Assembly: GCA_026008535.1 (NCBI GenBank)
Contig: BRKX01000014.1
Location: 44,832,506 to 44,896,505, forward strand
DNA from: Perilla frutescens
Taxonomy: Eukaryota; Streptophyta; Magnoliopsida; Lamiales; Lamiaceae
Direction of reading: 5' to 3'
Length of the DNA: 64,000 bases
Shown here piece after piece: positions 21,680 to 33,259 of this stretch. A program made the position numbers and the translations under genes. Below the pieces are notes generated by a model. The model made no database searches, was not told the origin of the DNA, and saw only the letters and a list, made by a program, of their open reading frames with translations. Position 1 is the stretch's first letter; the number at the start of each line of letters is the position of its first letter.

Positions 21680-23599
21680 TCAGTTTCTCTCTTCAGCTGG
21701 AACGGTTTCTTGGCCTTTCTCTTCCAGTTGACCGTCTTTATCCTTTAATGCTAGCTCAAGTAGCCCTAGTTGTATGCATAGCTCCATAAACCTTGCCTCA
21801 GGTAATGGTTTGGTGAAGATGTCAGCTATCTGCTTTTCCGTGTTGACATATTTGATGCATATGTCCTTCTTCTCGATGTGATCTCTGATGAAGTGATGTC
21901 TTATATCAATGTGCTTAGTTATTGAATGCAGAACTGGATTCTGAGATATTGCAATTGCACTATTGTTGTCACAGAATATAGGTACTTCTTCAGTTTTGAC
22001 TTTGTAGTCCTTCAACTGTTGCTTCATCCAGAGTATCTGAGCACAGCAGCTTCCCGCAGCTACATATTCTGCTTCAGTTGTTGACGTGGCAATTGAGTGC
22101 TGCTTCTTGCTAAACCAGGATATCAGTTTGCTTCCAAGAAACTGACATGTTCCACTGGTGCATTTTCTGTCGATCTTGCATCCACCAAAGTCTGAATCTG
22201 AATAACCAATTAGACTCAAACTGTCATATCTGGGATACCATAGTCCAAGATTTATAGTTCCTTTGAGATATTTGATAATCCTCTTTGCTGCTTCAAGATG
22301 GCTTTTCTTTGGGGTGGCTTGAAACCGTGCGTATAGACCTACTGAGTAGGAGATGTCTGGTCGACTAGCTGTTAGATAAAGTAGCGACCCAATGATTCCT
22401 CTGTAATATGTTTGGCTAACTGATTCTCCTTCTTCATCAAGAGTTAGCTGAACTGATGTATTCATAGGAATCTTGAGAGTTTTTCCTTTATTAACTTCAA
22501 ACTTCTTGACTAGCTCCTTAGTGTACTTGGCCTGGCTGATAAAGATCCCATCTTTCAGCTGCTTCACTTGGAGTCCTAGGAAGAATGTCATTTCTCCCAT
22601 CATGCACATCTCAAATTCGCTTTGCGTCAGTTGAGCGAATCGTATGCATAGATCTTTGCTTTTTTATCCAAACATTATGTCATCCACATAAATTTGAACC
22701 ATTAAGATCTCAGTTGATCATTCTATTCAGAATAGAGTTCGATCAATGACTCCCTTTTGAAACCCATTTTTCAGCAAGAATGTTGTGAGAGTTTCATACT
22801 ATGCTCTAGGAGCTTGTTTCAGTCCGTAGAGGGCTTTCTTCAGCTTGAAGACTTGATCCCCAATTTCAAATCCTAGCGGTTGCTCGACATATACGTCCTC
22901 CTTGAGCATTCCTTGAAGAAAAGCGCTCTTGATATCCATTTGATAGATTGTGAAGTTGAAGTGAGCTGCATAGGCTAGGAATAGTCTGATGCCTTCCAAT
23001 CTTGCAACTGGTGCGAATGTCTCATCAAAGTCGATCCCTTCACTTTGTGAGTATCCTTTGACTACCAATCTTGCCATGTTCCTTGTGATCACACCTTGTT
23101 CATCAAACTTGTTGCGAAAAACCCATTTTGTACCAATGACCTTTTGAGTTTTTGGTCTATCGACAAGAAACCATATGTCATTTCTTGTGAACTGATTCAG
23201 TTCTTCTTGCATGGCCATGATCCAGTCTGCATCTTCTAAGGCTTCTTTGACGTTTGCTAGTTCCGTTTGAGATATGAAGCATGTGAATAATGCATGCTCA
23301 GTTGAACTTCTGGTTTGGACTCGACTTCTTGGATCACCAACTATCTTGTCAGTTGGATGGCTTCGGAGCCATTTGGGTAAGATAGCTTCAGCTGGGTCTA
23401 CTGTGGTGACGTCATCAGTCACCCTTTCATTAGTTGGTTCGGCATCTTCATCAGTTCTTCCCCCTATTTCAGTTGTGGGGTTTATGGTCTCAGCACGATT
23501 TGTGTCTTCATTGACCATATTGCTCTCAACTAGTTTAGTACCAGTTTCATTTCCTTCTTCTAGTGAAACTTCAAGCCGCTCTGGAACAATGTGATCCAC
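21680..23599 (-). pseudogene. Element B reverse transcriptase and RNase H (Ty1/copia)
   Basis: The reading starts in a charged linker and enters RT with WVFRNKFDEQG, ARLVVKGYSQ, DFDETFAPVAR, QMDIKSAFLQG and LYGLKQAPRA. A TGG-to-TAG change stops it at about 22800. The catalytic YVDD lies at 22679-22690. The second ORF (21680-22609, 309 aa) continues with FFLGLQVKQ, GSLLYLTASRPDI and the RNase H part: GYSDSDFGG, STTEAEYVA, IFCDNNSAI and HIDIRHHFIRD. It ends after the ADIFTKPL motif. The copia domain order is complete but the frame is broken between 22609 and 22800, so this copy could not act alone. Confidence 0.9.
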
Positions 23600-25020
23600 A
23601 TAGTTCTGCGAGTTCTCAGTTTCACTAGGTAGTACTTGAACTTATGTGTCTATTGTATCTTTGTTCCTGTACTCATTAGCAAATTCATCAAATACCACAT
23701 GACATGTTATTTCCACAACAAGAGTTCGTTTATTGAACACTCTGTAAGCTTGTGCGTGTGGCGAATTATACCCAAGAAATATTTCCTCATCAGCTTTAGC
23801 ACTGAAGGCCTTTCAGTTGAGTCTTGCCATTGTTGTGAATATAACATTTACAGCCAAATACTTTAAAATATGAAATGGAAGGCTTACGACCCTTATACAG
23901 CTCATAGGGTGTTTTGTCATGTGTGGCTACGATGACACTTCAATTTTGAGTATGGCAAGCTATGTTGACTGCTTCAGCCCAGTAACCTTCAGCTATGTTG
24001 GCATCAGCTATCATTGCTCGAGCTGCTTCTTTAAGTGTCCGGTTTTGCCGTTCAGCTACACCGTTTTGTTGTGGAGTCCTTGTAGCTGAGTGTTCATGAG
24101 TGATTCTAAGTTGGTTGAGAAAACTGATCATTTGCTGATTCACAAATTCAGTTCCATTGTCAGAGTGAATCCTTTGAACTGATCTCTTTTTTTCAGTTTG
24201 TAGCCTTCTGATCAGCGCCGTTATCTTGTCGTAAGTTTCATCTTTGCTCCTCAAGAATTCCACCCACGTATATCTTGAGAAATCATCAACTACTACAAGA
24301 GTGAATCTATTACCTTTTGGGGTCTGTGGTCTCACTGGACCAAAAAGATCCATATGTAGCAGTTGGAGGCAATCAGTTGTTCATGGTGGATGACTCCTAT
24401 TCTTAAAGAATGACTTTACTTGCTTCCCTTTTTTGCATGGTCCACACACACCTGTTTTCATATATATCTCCTTGAGAAGCCCCTCAATTAGCTCTTTCTT
24501 GGCTAAGTAGTTGATTGTTTTGAAGTTGAGGTGGTTCAGTCGTCGATGCCATATCCAGCTTGCTTTAGTTGATCCCTTTGAAAGAAAACAAGCTTCTGAG
24601 TAGCCGGTTGACCAGTCAACAATATACATGTTGCCTCTCCTTATGCCAGTGAGAATAATTACTCTAGTTGACTTGTCTCTTATGTTGCAGGAGTTTTTGG
24701 TGAAGTCAACTGAGTAGCCATTGTCGCACAGCTGGCTGATGCTGAGCAGTTTGTGTTTTAGTCCATCCACATGGGAGACTCCATTTACTACAACTTTCCC
24801 TTGACCATGAACCCTTATCCAATGGTTCGGCTCTTGGAGTTGTCCCCAAATGTGACAAGTGGACCTTTGATTTCTTCATTACCGTCAAGATCTTCTCTAT
24901 CTCCGGTCATGTGCTTGGAGCACCCGCTATCTAGATACCAGATATCTTTGGTTTTCTTCATAGATAGGATGCTCTTATCCTGCAAAAACAAGGATTAGCA
25001 TTTAGGGACCCATTTCATAT
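23600..25020 (-). pseudogene. Element B protease and integrase (Ty1/copia)
   Basis: The aspartic protease signature WYLDSGCSKHMTG lies at about 24910-24950. The integrase zinc-binding region follows at 24381-24770 with HRRLNHLNF and CGPCKKGKQ (HHCC). The core at 23940-24353 shows MDLFGPV, the IHSDNGTEF aspartate region and TPQQNGVAERQNRTL with the catalytic glutamate. Single in-frame stops separate protease, zinc finger, core and C-terminal part. Protease before integrase before reverse transcriptase is the Ty1/copia order. Confidence 0.88.
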
Positions 25021-25351
25021 CGGGTTCTTGTTGATACATTAAGGTTTTTGGAATCCAAACTTGCCAAACTTTTGGCTTTTTATCATTTAGTGATCCAACT
25101 GATTTGGATCGCTTGACCAGTTTAGATTTTCTTTCAACTTTTCTATTTTAAGTTGAATCAGTTGAATGGTACCTGTGTTGATAGTTAGTAGGATAAAACA
25201 ATTCAACTAAAATGCTTTGGTCTTGAGACCTTTGAGCTCTTTGATCAGGCCAGTGCCTTGTATGTTTCCAGTTTATTGGATTGAACTCTTTTGTTTCATT
25301 TCTAGAATCCAGGTACTCGTTATAGTGATGGTAGGGTTCAAATGAGTTTCT

Positions 25352-27385
25352 TTAATCTCTCTTATAGATGTTTTGGTTGAACTTCTTGGAAGAATAGGCT
25401 TGAGATCTAAACTGGTTTTTCTTTTTGAAGTGGGCTGATCTATCAGTTTGCCTTGGGGGCATTCTGTGTTGAGCTGGTGGTCTTTGTTGAACTGAAGGCT
25501 TTGAATGAATGGATTGGTTTGAGTGAACAGTTGGTCTTGGCTGGAATTTTGGCTTCAGTTGACCTGGTGTTTTTGGTTGGGAGAACTGACTGAATTGTCT
25601 GGGCTGAGTTTGAGGATTTCTCAATATTCCTTTACCTTTACTTGGCTCAGCTAGCTGATCATGAATTGACCTGGTGAACCCTTTTAGGATTCCTTTACCA
25701 CTAGGTTGAGCAATTTCCTTTCCTTTCTCTAAGGCAGTGAACTTGCTATATCCTAGCCATGTGCTACTGGTTCCAGTTCTCTGATGATTTAGTATCTCAT
25801 CTAGAGTTTGAGATCCCTTTTTGAACTTCAAAGTTACTTTTTCTCTCTCATGGATCTCTTGCTTGAGTTTTTGATTCTCAACTTCTAGATCGACAGTTCT
25901 TAATTTTAACTTTTCAAATTCCACAAACTGGGACTCAAGATAATGCATTCTTTCATGATCAATGCTCAGTTTTCTAACTTTATTTCTCAGTTCATCATTT
26001 TCATCTTTCAATTCAACATGCAAGTAGGATATTGAAGCTAATTGATCTTCTAGCATCATAAGTTTCATATCAAGTTCATTGCTAGAGACAGTTGTTTCAT
26101 TAATATGATAGAAGGAGGTTTGAGAATCAGCTGTACTAACCTCTTCATCATTGTCAGCCATGAGGCAAAATAGTGCCTCATCATCTGAGCTGTAGCCGTT
26201 AGAATCAATTCCAGATGGATAGTCTGAATCGTCTAGCACAGTATTCTCGTAGTTTGCAACCATTGCTTTCCTTTTAAAGAAGCTCCTCCTTACTTTGGCT
26301 TTCTTATCTTCAGGAAGTTCTGGACATTCATATCTATAGTGTCCTTATTTGTGGCAGTGAAAACATTCTCCTAGATTTTGATTGCCACCCCTGAACGGTT
26401 CAGCTGATCGTTCAGCTGGTTGATGAGTTCTCTCATCTTTTGGGATTTCATCAGTTTGAGGTGGAACTGATTGTTTATCCCGAACTCTCTTTAGCTTTTT
26501 TAACAACCTGGTAACTGACTGAATTTGATCATTGATGTCTTCAGTCATGTTCTCCTTTTTTTCAGTTGTTTCTCTTTTTCATTTAGATGAAGATCCGCCT
26601 TGATTTTCTCTGGCTGGTGAGCTCCTAGGTCGGAAGTTGTTCCTTCCTCGAGTATCTCTAAACCGATTCCTTTCACCAAAGAAGGCTGCATCTTGAACTG
26701 ACGATGTTGATGCTTCCTTCTTCCGGTTTAGGCTGTACTCATGAGCTTTGAGAGAGCCAAACAATTATGTGGGAGTGATGCTATTTAGATTTCTTGATTC
26801 TTTTGTAGCTATTACTTTCATGTCCCATTCTTCCGTGAGATTATCCAAAACTTTGGAATTCATCTCAGAATTGGGATAACTTCTCCCGAGGTTGGTCATC
26901 TCACTGATGATGCTTAGAAATCTAGTTTCAAGGCTTGAGATAGACTCTTCTGGCTGCATTTTGAAGGACTCATATCTGTCTACTGCCAGTTGGAGCTTGT
27001 TTCCTTTGATGGCTTCGGATTCTTGACATAGATCAGCTAGTAAATCCCATATCTCCTTGGCAGTTGTGCAGTTCTTTGTGTCCTTCATTCTGTCCTCATC
27101 TAGAGTTTGAAATAGTGCAGCTTGAGCAACGAATTCTAGATTCTTCAACTTCTTCTCTTCACTGGTGAGAAGATTAGTTGGCTTTGGAATCCTTGCTGGT
27201 TGATTGATATCAACTATGTGAGCATCATTGTCCATCATGATGATGATTGGACCATCTTTAATAACTTCCCACATGTTCTCATGGATCGAGCAGAGATGCG
27301 CCTTCATTCTCCTGCTCCAATTATCATAATTCTCAACTGAAAATAAAGGTAGCTTATGGTTTCCCATAGCTTGAAATGTTAGCAC
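25352..27385 (-). pseudogene. Element B gag (UBN2-type, zinc knuckle, coiled coil)
   Basis: The N-terminal gag reads LPLFSVENYDNWSRRM and KEIWDLLADLCQ, typical of the UBN2/Ty1-copia gag family. The ATG at 27385 is the longest choice; the one at 27368 (MGNHKLPLF) fits the family better. A CFHCHK zinc knuckle lies at about 26345-26362, followed by a stop and then GHYRYECP in the same frame. Next come an acidic segment and a long predicted coiled coil (about 25900-26150, leucine-rich heptads). A P/Q-rich basic tail ends at 25352. Three in-frame stops split it, but the frame is kept over 2 kb. The protein would form the virus-like particle. Confidence 0.85.
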
Positions 27386-27442
27386 AGATAAGTAGATCTG
27401 ATTCAGTTGATCTGCAGAAACAGCTGATCCATAGAATCAACC

Positions 27443-27454
27443 GCTCTGATACCA
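27443..27454 (-). other. Element B primer-binding site (tRNA-iMet)
   Basis: On the minus strand TGGTATCAGAGC lies two bases inside the 5' LTR. It matches the 3' end of plant initiator methionine tRNA, the usual primer for Ty1/copia reverse transcription. Confidence 0.9.
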
Positions 27455-27456
27455 CT

Positions 27457-28913
27457 TGTTGGTCCCGGGCGAGTCGATATCAGTTTAGAGGGGGGGGTGA
27501 ATAAACTGATTAAAAACTTTTATTTCAAATCGTGGAATAATAAGGGCCCTTGACTCGCTAATGAACTTATCTATGCACAATTTAGTTGAGCACTTTTTTA
27601 CAACTTGAGTGCAGATTGTGTGAGCTTGTGTACAGTTTAAAGATATGCAAGTAATCAAAATAGTACAGCACACAGATGATTTATAGAGGTTCGAAGTCTC
27701 AAACTCCTACGTCCTCTCTTCCTTCCGCAGAAGGGCAACTTCACTATATAACTTGAGTTTCTTTTTACACAATGAAGGACAGTTGGCTAAACCTAGTAAC
27801 TGCTCACTACCTCAGCGGGTCGAAGGCTCACACTTGAAGTCCCTAACTGCTCGCTAGGAAGGTAGGTGCTATTGACGTCTTTACAAGATTTTAGATCTCT
27901 TTCAATCTTCAAGAGGTTAATCTTGAACAAGAGGTATCAACTGATGTGCTCCTTCAATTGAGCTGGATAGTTGATCGTTGTATTGCAGAAACTGAGAAGG
28001 CTGCCCTGGCTGGATTATCAACAGCTTGCTGAATGTTTTGACTCTGTGAATTCTTCTTCTCAGTTGGACTCTCGCAGTTTTTAGCAAATGCTGAACTTAA
28101 GCTTTGTGGGAGGGAGGAAGAAAGCTCTGCTTGAATGAAGGCTTCAAGAATAAGTATTGCAAAAAGTCTTGGAGGCAATAGTATTTAAAACTTTGATTCA
28201 CTCGTCTTTTATAGAGGAGTGATTTTATAACCGTTGAGTTCCATTGATCGGTGGCTCTGTTGGTTCATCAATGACAAATGGTCTTTATTGATCACTAGAG
28301 CTTTTGATTGAAGTAGCTGTTGCTTTGTCAATCGATCTCCATTGGATATTTAATTCCAGTATCTCCGTTGAAGCATTTATTCCAAGATTCGCCGGTTGAG
28401 CAATAACTCCAGGGTTCTCTGGCTGGCAGTTCTGAGCTTCAGTTTTAGCAACTTTGAGTTCCAGTTGGCTGTTCTGAACTTGTCTGTTCAGTTCAGCTAT
28501 TACTCCAGCTGGCAGTTCTGAGCTTGTCAGCTCAGTTTTGCTATTGCTCCAGTTGGCAGTTTTAAGCTTGTCAGCTCTGTTTGGCTATTACTTCAGTTGG
28601 CAGTTCTGAGTTTCTTCCTCCAGTTCGGCTGATCTCAAGTTTTTGACTAGCTTGTCAGTTTGACTAATCATTCTTAAGCTCTCTTGTCAGCTTGAATATT
28701 CACAAGCTGTTGACTAGCTTCTCAGTTCGACTGCTTTCTCTTAAGCTTTCTTGTCAGCTTAACTGATCACAAGCTGGATGACTTCAGTTCTGACCTTTAG
28801 TTGGTTTGTCTGTTCTCTTCAGTTTGGCCATCAGTTGGATACTTCTAGTCTTTCAGTTTAAACTGATCTTGTATCAGTTTCTTCAGTCTAGTCGATTCTT
28901 TTCTCCCTCAGCT
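27457..28913 (-). mobile_element. Element B 5' LTR (minus strand), truncated
   Basis: Starts TGTTGGTCCCGG on the plus strand and matches the 9703 copy without insertion C. It stops at CAGCT (28909-28913), where the other copy continues for about 262 more bases to CCTAACA. Beyond the break the sequence is the second part of element A's 5' LTR. The end of this LTR that carries its upstream promoter region was therefore lost in a deletion. Confidence 0.85.
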
Positions 28914-29190
28914 TTCATTTAGCGAAGGAGCTCTTGAAGAAGAACGGGTGACATAAGGAGGGAGTCCTGTATGTGTAAAATCCTCAATACACTTCATGAA
29001 GGAGTAGCAAATGAATCTTCAAGTTCGGACGAAGTCCCCCCAGAGTAGGTTGATTATTTGAAATAGGTTACCAATCTCCTGCGTTATTTACTGCTTTCTA
29101 TTTACTGTTCTTACGTCTGTCCCAAATATATCGTAGAACACTTGTCAAGCAATTATCATAATACACCATTGCACGGATTATTATTTTTTA
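28914..29190 (+). mobile_element. Element A 5' LTR, second part
   Basis: Matches 38766-39041 of the A 3' LTR, including TTAGCGAAGGAGCTCTTG and ACACTTGTCAAGCA. Together with 9413-9702 it makes a 5' LTR lacking about 366 bases present in the 3' LTR (38395-38760). It ends just before the primer-binding site. Confidence 0.85.
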
Positions 29191-29192
29191 AT

Positions 29193-29204
29193 TGGTGTCA
29201 GAGC
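29193..29204 (+). other. Element A primer-binding site
   Basis: TGGTGTCAGAGC two bases after the 5' LTR. It matches the initiator-methionine primer site with one change from TGGTATCAGAGC. Confidence 0.85.
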
Positions 29205-29269
29205 GGGTCACCTGTATTCAGGTGTGATCTTGGGTTATTAATCCGTGTATTTTGTGTTGTTTTGCCGAG

Positions 29270-30930
29270 ATGGACACAATGAAAGAAGGAGCCTCGACGG
29301 TGCGACTCCCGCTACTTAATGATAATAATTATACCTACTAGAAAGCTAGAATGACATCTTTCATTCACTCAATTGATGAGCGTGCTTGGAAGATGGTGAT
29401 GGAAGGGTGGAAGCCTCCCAGAAAGATAGATGATAAAGGCAAAATTGTGCGGAAGTCGGAAGAAGAGTGGAGGGATGCTGAGTACCAGGTCATGGGGCTA
29501 AACGCTAAAGCCATGAACGCCATCTTCTCGGCTGTAGACATGAATGTCTTCAAACTCATCTCCACCTGTGACAAAGCTAAGGATGCGTGGGACATTCTGC
29601 AGATCACGTTTGAAGGAACAAGCAGTGTTCGTGCATCTCGTATGCAACTGCTTACCACCAGATTTGAGAACCTCCGGATAAATGAGGCTGAAAAACTTGT
29701 TGATTTCAATGCCAAAATCTGTGACATTGCAAATGAAAGCTTTGCTCTTGGAGATGCGATTTCTAAAGAGAAACTTGTGCGAAAATTTCTGCGATCTCTA
29801 TCCAAAAGATTCACCAATAAAGTCACGGTTATTGAAGAAGCCAAAGATGTGGGTAAAATGAAGCTGCAAGAACTGATGGGGTCCATTCGAACCTTCAAAA
29901 TGGGTCTGACAGATGAAGAAATAGTGCAGAAGAAAAGCATAGCTTTTCAGGCAGGTTCCAGTATAGATGTGCCAAGTAATGTTCCTGACAGAGCCGACCT
30001 TGCAGAATCAATTGCTATGCTTTCAAAGAATTTTTCCAGATTTACAAGATAAATTAAGAAATCATCTCAAAATATTTCTGCCGAGAACAGGTTCTCTAAA
30101 CCTCAAAAAATGAAGGATGATGATTCCAATTAAGAGAAACTTAAAGAAGTAAAATGTAGAGAATGCGGTGGCTTTGGTCATTATCAAGCTGAGTGTGCTA
30201 ACACTCTTAAAAGAAAGAACAAGTCTTACTGTTCTTTCTTAAGTGAGAGCGATGATCCTGATGAAAGTGGAAGTGATGAAAAATGCGTAAGTAATCATAT
30301 TGCTTTCATAACACACTCTGTCAAAGAGTCTGTGCCTGCATCTGTTCCTGACAGTGAGGTCGAAAAATTTCAGAATGCAGTGATGAGGAAGAATTTACTG
30401 AGGAATCAGTTATGGAGGCATATAAAAAGCTGCATTCCAGTTGGCTCATGGTGGTTAAAGTCAATGAAGACCTGCTGAAAGAGAATTCCAATCTCTTGAA
30501 AGAAAGAGATGATCTCTCTACTCGCCTCAATGAGATGCAAAATGAACTGTTGCAGTCCAGGAACAATACTAATGCTCAGAATGGTGAACTCCAACACCTA
30601 AAGAAGCTTGTCAAAATAATGAACTCCAGATCATCTCAACTGGATGAAATTCTCTCCAAAGGAAAAAGCCCTCAGGATCATACTGGGCTTGGATTTAATG
30701 GAAGTCAGACATATGACAGCTTCTGTCAAGGACAGACATCTGGAACAAAAGATTCAACAGTTCCAGAATCGAAAGCTGAGCCAAAGAACAAGCAGTAATG
30801 AAGGAAGTCTTCTCAAAAGACACGTGTTGTGTGTCATTACTGTGAGAAACCTGGACACATTCGTCCACACTGCAGAAATTATCTCAATGATCTGAGGAGA
30901 ATGAGAAGAAGAGGCCCGTATCAGCCTGAA
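29270..30930 (+). pseudogene. Element A gag (Ty1/copia)
   Basis: The gag start at 29270 reads MDTMKEGAS and then NDNNYTY, a stop where the family has W, then KARM. The longest open part (29351-30052, 233 aa) contains AWKMVMEGW and KDAWDILQITFEG. Two zinc knuckles follow: CRECGGFGHYQAEC at about 30160 and CHYCEKPGHIRPHC at about 30830. Between them is a coiled-coil-like stretch (30412-30798) with regular L/E/N heptads. In-frame stops and frameshifts separate these parts. The product would have been the capsid protein with nucleic-acid-binding knuckles. Confidence 0.85.
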
Positions 30931-32937
30931 TAGTATGTCAGAAAGAAAGATATCAGAGACACATCTAGGAACAACCACAGAAACTATGTGGTTAACACTG
31001 CTCTCAACATTTATGCAAAGAGCAGTTGGTATTTTGATATCGGATGCTCGTGAAATATGACTGAATATGCAAGCATGCTGAACAATATTCAAAAAGATTG
31101 TTCTTATCAATCTGTTACCTTTGGAGATGGTGTCAAAGGAAGAGTTCTTGGACGTGGCCAATTGAATATTCATGGAATGCCCAATTTGGAAGATGTGCTG
31201 CTTATGGAGGGACTAAAGGCTATTTTGATTAACATTAGTCAGTTATGCGACCAAGGTCTCTTTGTGCATTTTACAAGAGATAAGTGTTTGGTCAAAGATA
31301 AAGAAAGTATTCTGCTGATGGATGGTGACAGATCGGGGGACAACTGCTATCTTCTCAACGAGAAAGGAACAAATATTGTGAGGATAAGAGATGACCATGA
31401 TCGAGAGTTTGAAAACATGTTCTTCAAACTATTTTGTGAAGAAAAAAGCGTCGATCAAGACTTTACTGCCCCTAAATCACCTCAACAAAATGGTGTTGTT
31501 GAGAAGAAAAATTGAACTCTTCAAAAAATGAGTCGAGTCATGATGAAGGCCAAATCTGTTCCTGACAACCTTTGGGCCAAGGCGGTAAACATGGCTTGCC
31601 ATGTTATTAATCAGGTGTACTTCAGACCCAAGACAAGAACTACTCTCTATGAGCTATGGAAATGGAAGAAGCCGAATGTAATGTACTTGCACATCTTCAG
31701 AAGTACTTGTTACATATTAAGAGACCGAGAGTTTCTTGGCAAATTTGATGCCAAAGGAGATGAATGCATTTTTCTTGGATATTCAAGAAATAGCCGTGCC
31801 TGCCGTGTTTTCAACAAAAGGAACAAAATTGTCATGGAATTAATCAACATTGTTGTTGATAATCTGGAAGAACCTGCTGTCCAGATTGATAATGAGAGCC
31901 TTGATAGTACTGTCTATGTTATTGCATCTGTGCCGGACAGTTCTGAAAATAGAGACCTGACTAAAGCAATGCTTGAGAAACAAGATGTGTTTGTTAGCCA
32001 ACCCAAAGGCTTTGAAGACCCTCATCATCTTGAGTTTGTTTACACACTGAAAAAGGCACTTTACGATCTCAAACAAGCTCCACGAGCTTGGTATGAATAG
32101 CTAACCAAGTTCCTTCTTGAGAAAGATTATGTTCGTGGTGGAGCTAATCGAACTCTCTTTGTCAAAAGAGAAAAACCTGATGTGATCATCATTCAGATTT
32201 ATGTCGATGATATTGTCTTTGGATCTGTGTCTGACAGAATGGTGAATGAGTTTGTCAAGTTCATGACATCTGAATTCGAGATGAGCTTGGTAGGCAAGAT
32301 GACCTACTTTCTGGGGATTCTAGTGAAGCAAAAAGATGATGGAATCTTTATGTCTCAAACAAAGTATGAAAGGAACGTGATAAGCAAGTTTGGTTTGGAT
32401 AGTTGCAGCACGAAAAGAACACCGATAGAAACTTGCTTAAAGATGTCAAGAGATGAAGCCGATGTGTCTATTGAGCAAATTTTGTACCAAAGTATGATTG
32501 GTAGTCTGCTCTACCTTACTGCAAAGAGGCCTGATATTTATTACAGTGTTGGAGTGTGCGCTTGGTATCAATTTGATCCCAAAGAAAGCCATCTGAAGTT
32601 TGTCAAGAACATAATCAAGCATATAAAAGGTACTGCTGAGTTAGGACTATGGTTCTCCTATGATTAAAACCCTAGTTTTGTGGGGTTTTGTGATGCAGAT
32701 TCGGCTGATTATTTTGAAGATCGGAAGAGTACTTCAGGAGGATGTTTCTTTCTTGGAAATAACATGGTTTCGTGGTTCAGCAAGAAACATAATTCCATTT
32801 CGTTGTCCACTGTTGAAGATGGATCTCTTGTGATTGAGTACGTTGCCATAGATGCTCAACTTGTGGATATTTTTAAGGCACTTGATAGTGGAAGATTTGA
32901 AACACTTAGATCCTCCTTGGGTCTTTGTGTTCTCTAA
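30931..32937 (+). pseudogene. Element A pol remnant: protease, integrase, RT, RNase H
   Basis: The protease site reads WYFDIGCS then a stop, so the catalytic DSG has become DIG (about 31030). The integrase zinc region and most of the core are missing: the reading jumps from GDNCYLLNEKG to SPQQNGVVEKKN (31057-31515). An integrase tail (31528-31930) then passes directly into late RT (QPKGFEDP, LYDLKQAPRAWYE), so the early RT palm is also deleted. YVDD is present at 32200-32211, followed by FLGILVKQ, GSLLYLTAKRPDI and a shortened RNase H (GFCDADSAD, STSGGCFFLG). RNase H lacks much of its C-terminal half. The element is non-autonomous; remaining motifs place it with SIRE/Maximus copia. Confidence 0.88.
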
Positions 32938-33244
32938 ACTTCTCCTTTGAGAGAAGTATCTCTATACAGTCTTGGTCAGTGATGTATGTACAGAGATTGC
33001 AAAATGACCAACTGTTTCATGGTCTTTGCAAGTGTATGCCTCCATGTGTGCTTGACAGATGCAAGTACAGTTTGTAGCAGTTACTGTTTAACTGTAACGA
33101 CTAGTGGGCCCTCAATTTTCTCGTCCAGCTTCCACTTCCCGAGGACGTACAGAGTGGATTTGACAAGGGAAGTGATCCCTAATTATGGAAATTAATCCAA
33201 TTATTTCCTTATTCAAATTGTGATTATGAAAGGCTCTTGAAGAA

Positions 33245-33256
33245 CTATAAAAATCA
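33245..33256 (+). promoter_or_regulatory. Putative TATA box before A's accessory ORF
   Basis: CTATAAAAATCA sits after pol and just before the accessory reading frame at 33260. It parallels the TATA-like boxes preceding each accessory copy in element B. Assigned from sequence only. Confidence 0.35.
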
Positions 33257-33259
33257 CTT

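Noticed and set aside
29365..29940. 191-aa minus-strand ORF
   Set aside because: It is the antisense shadow of the element A gag ORF at 29351-30052.
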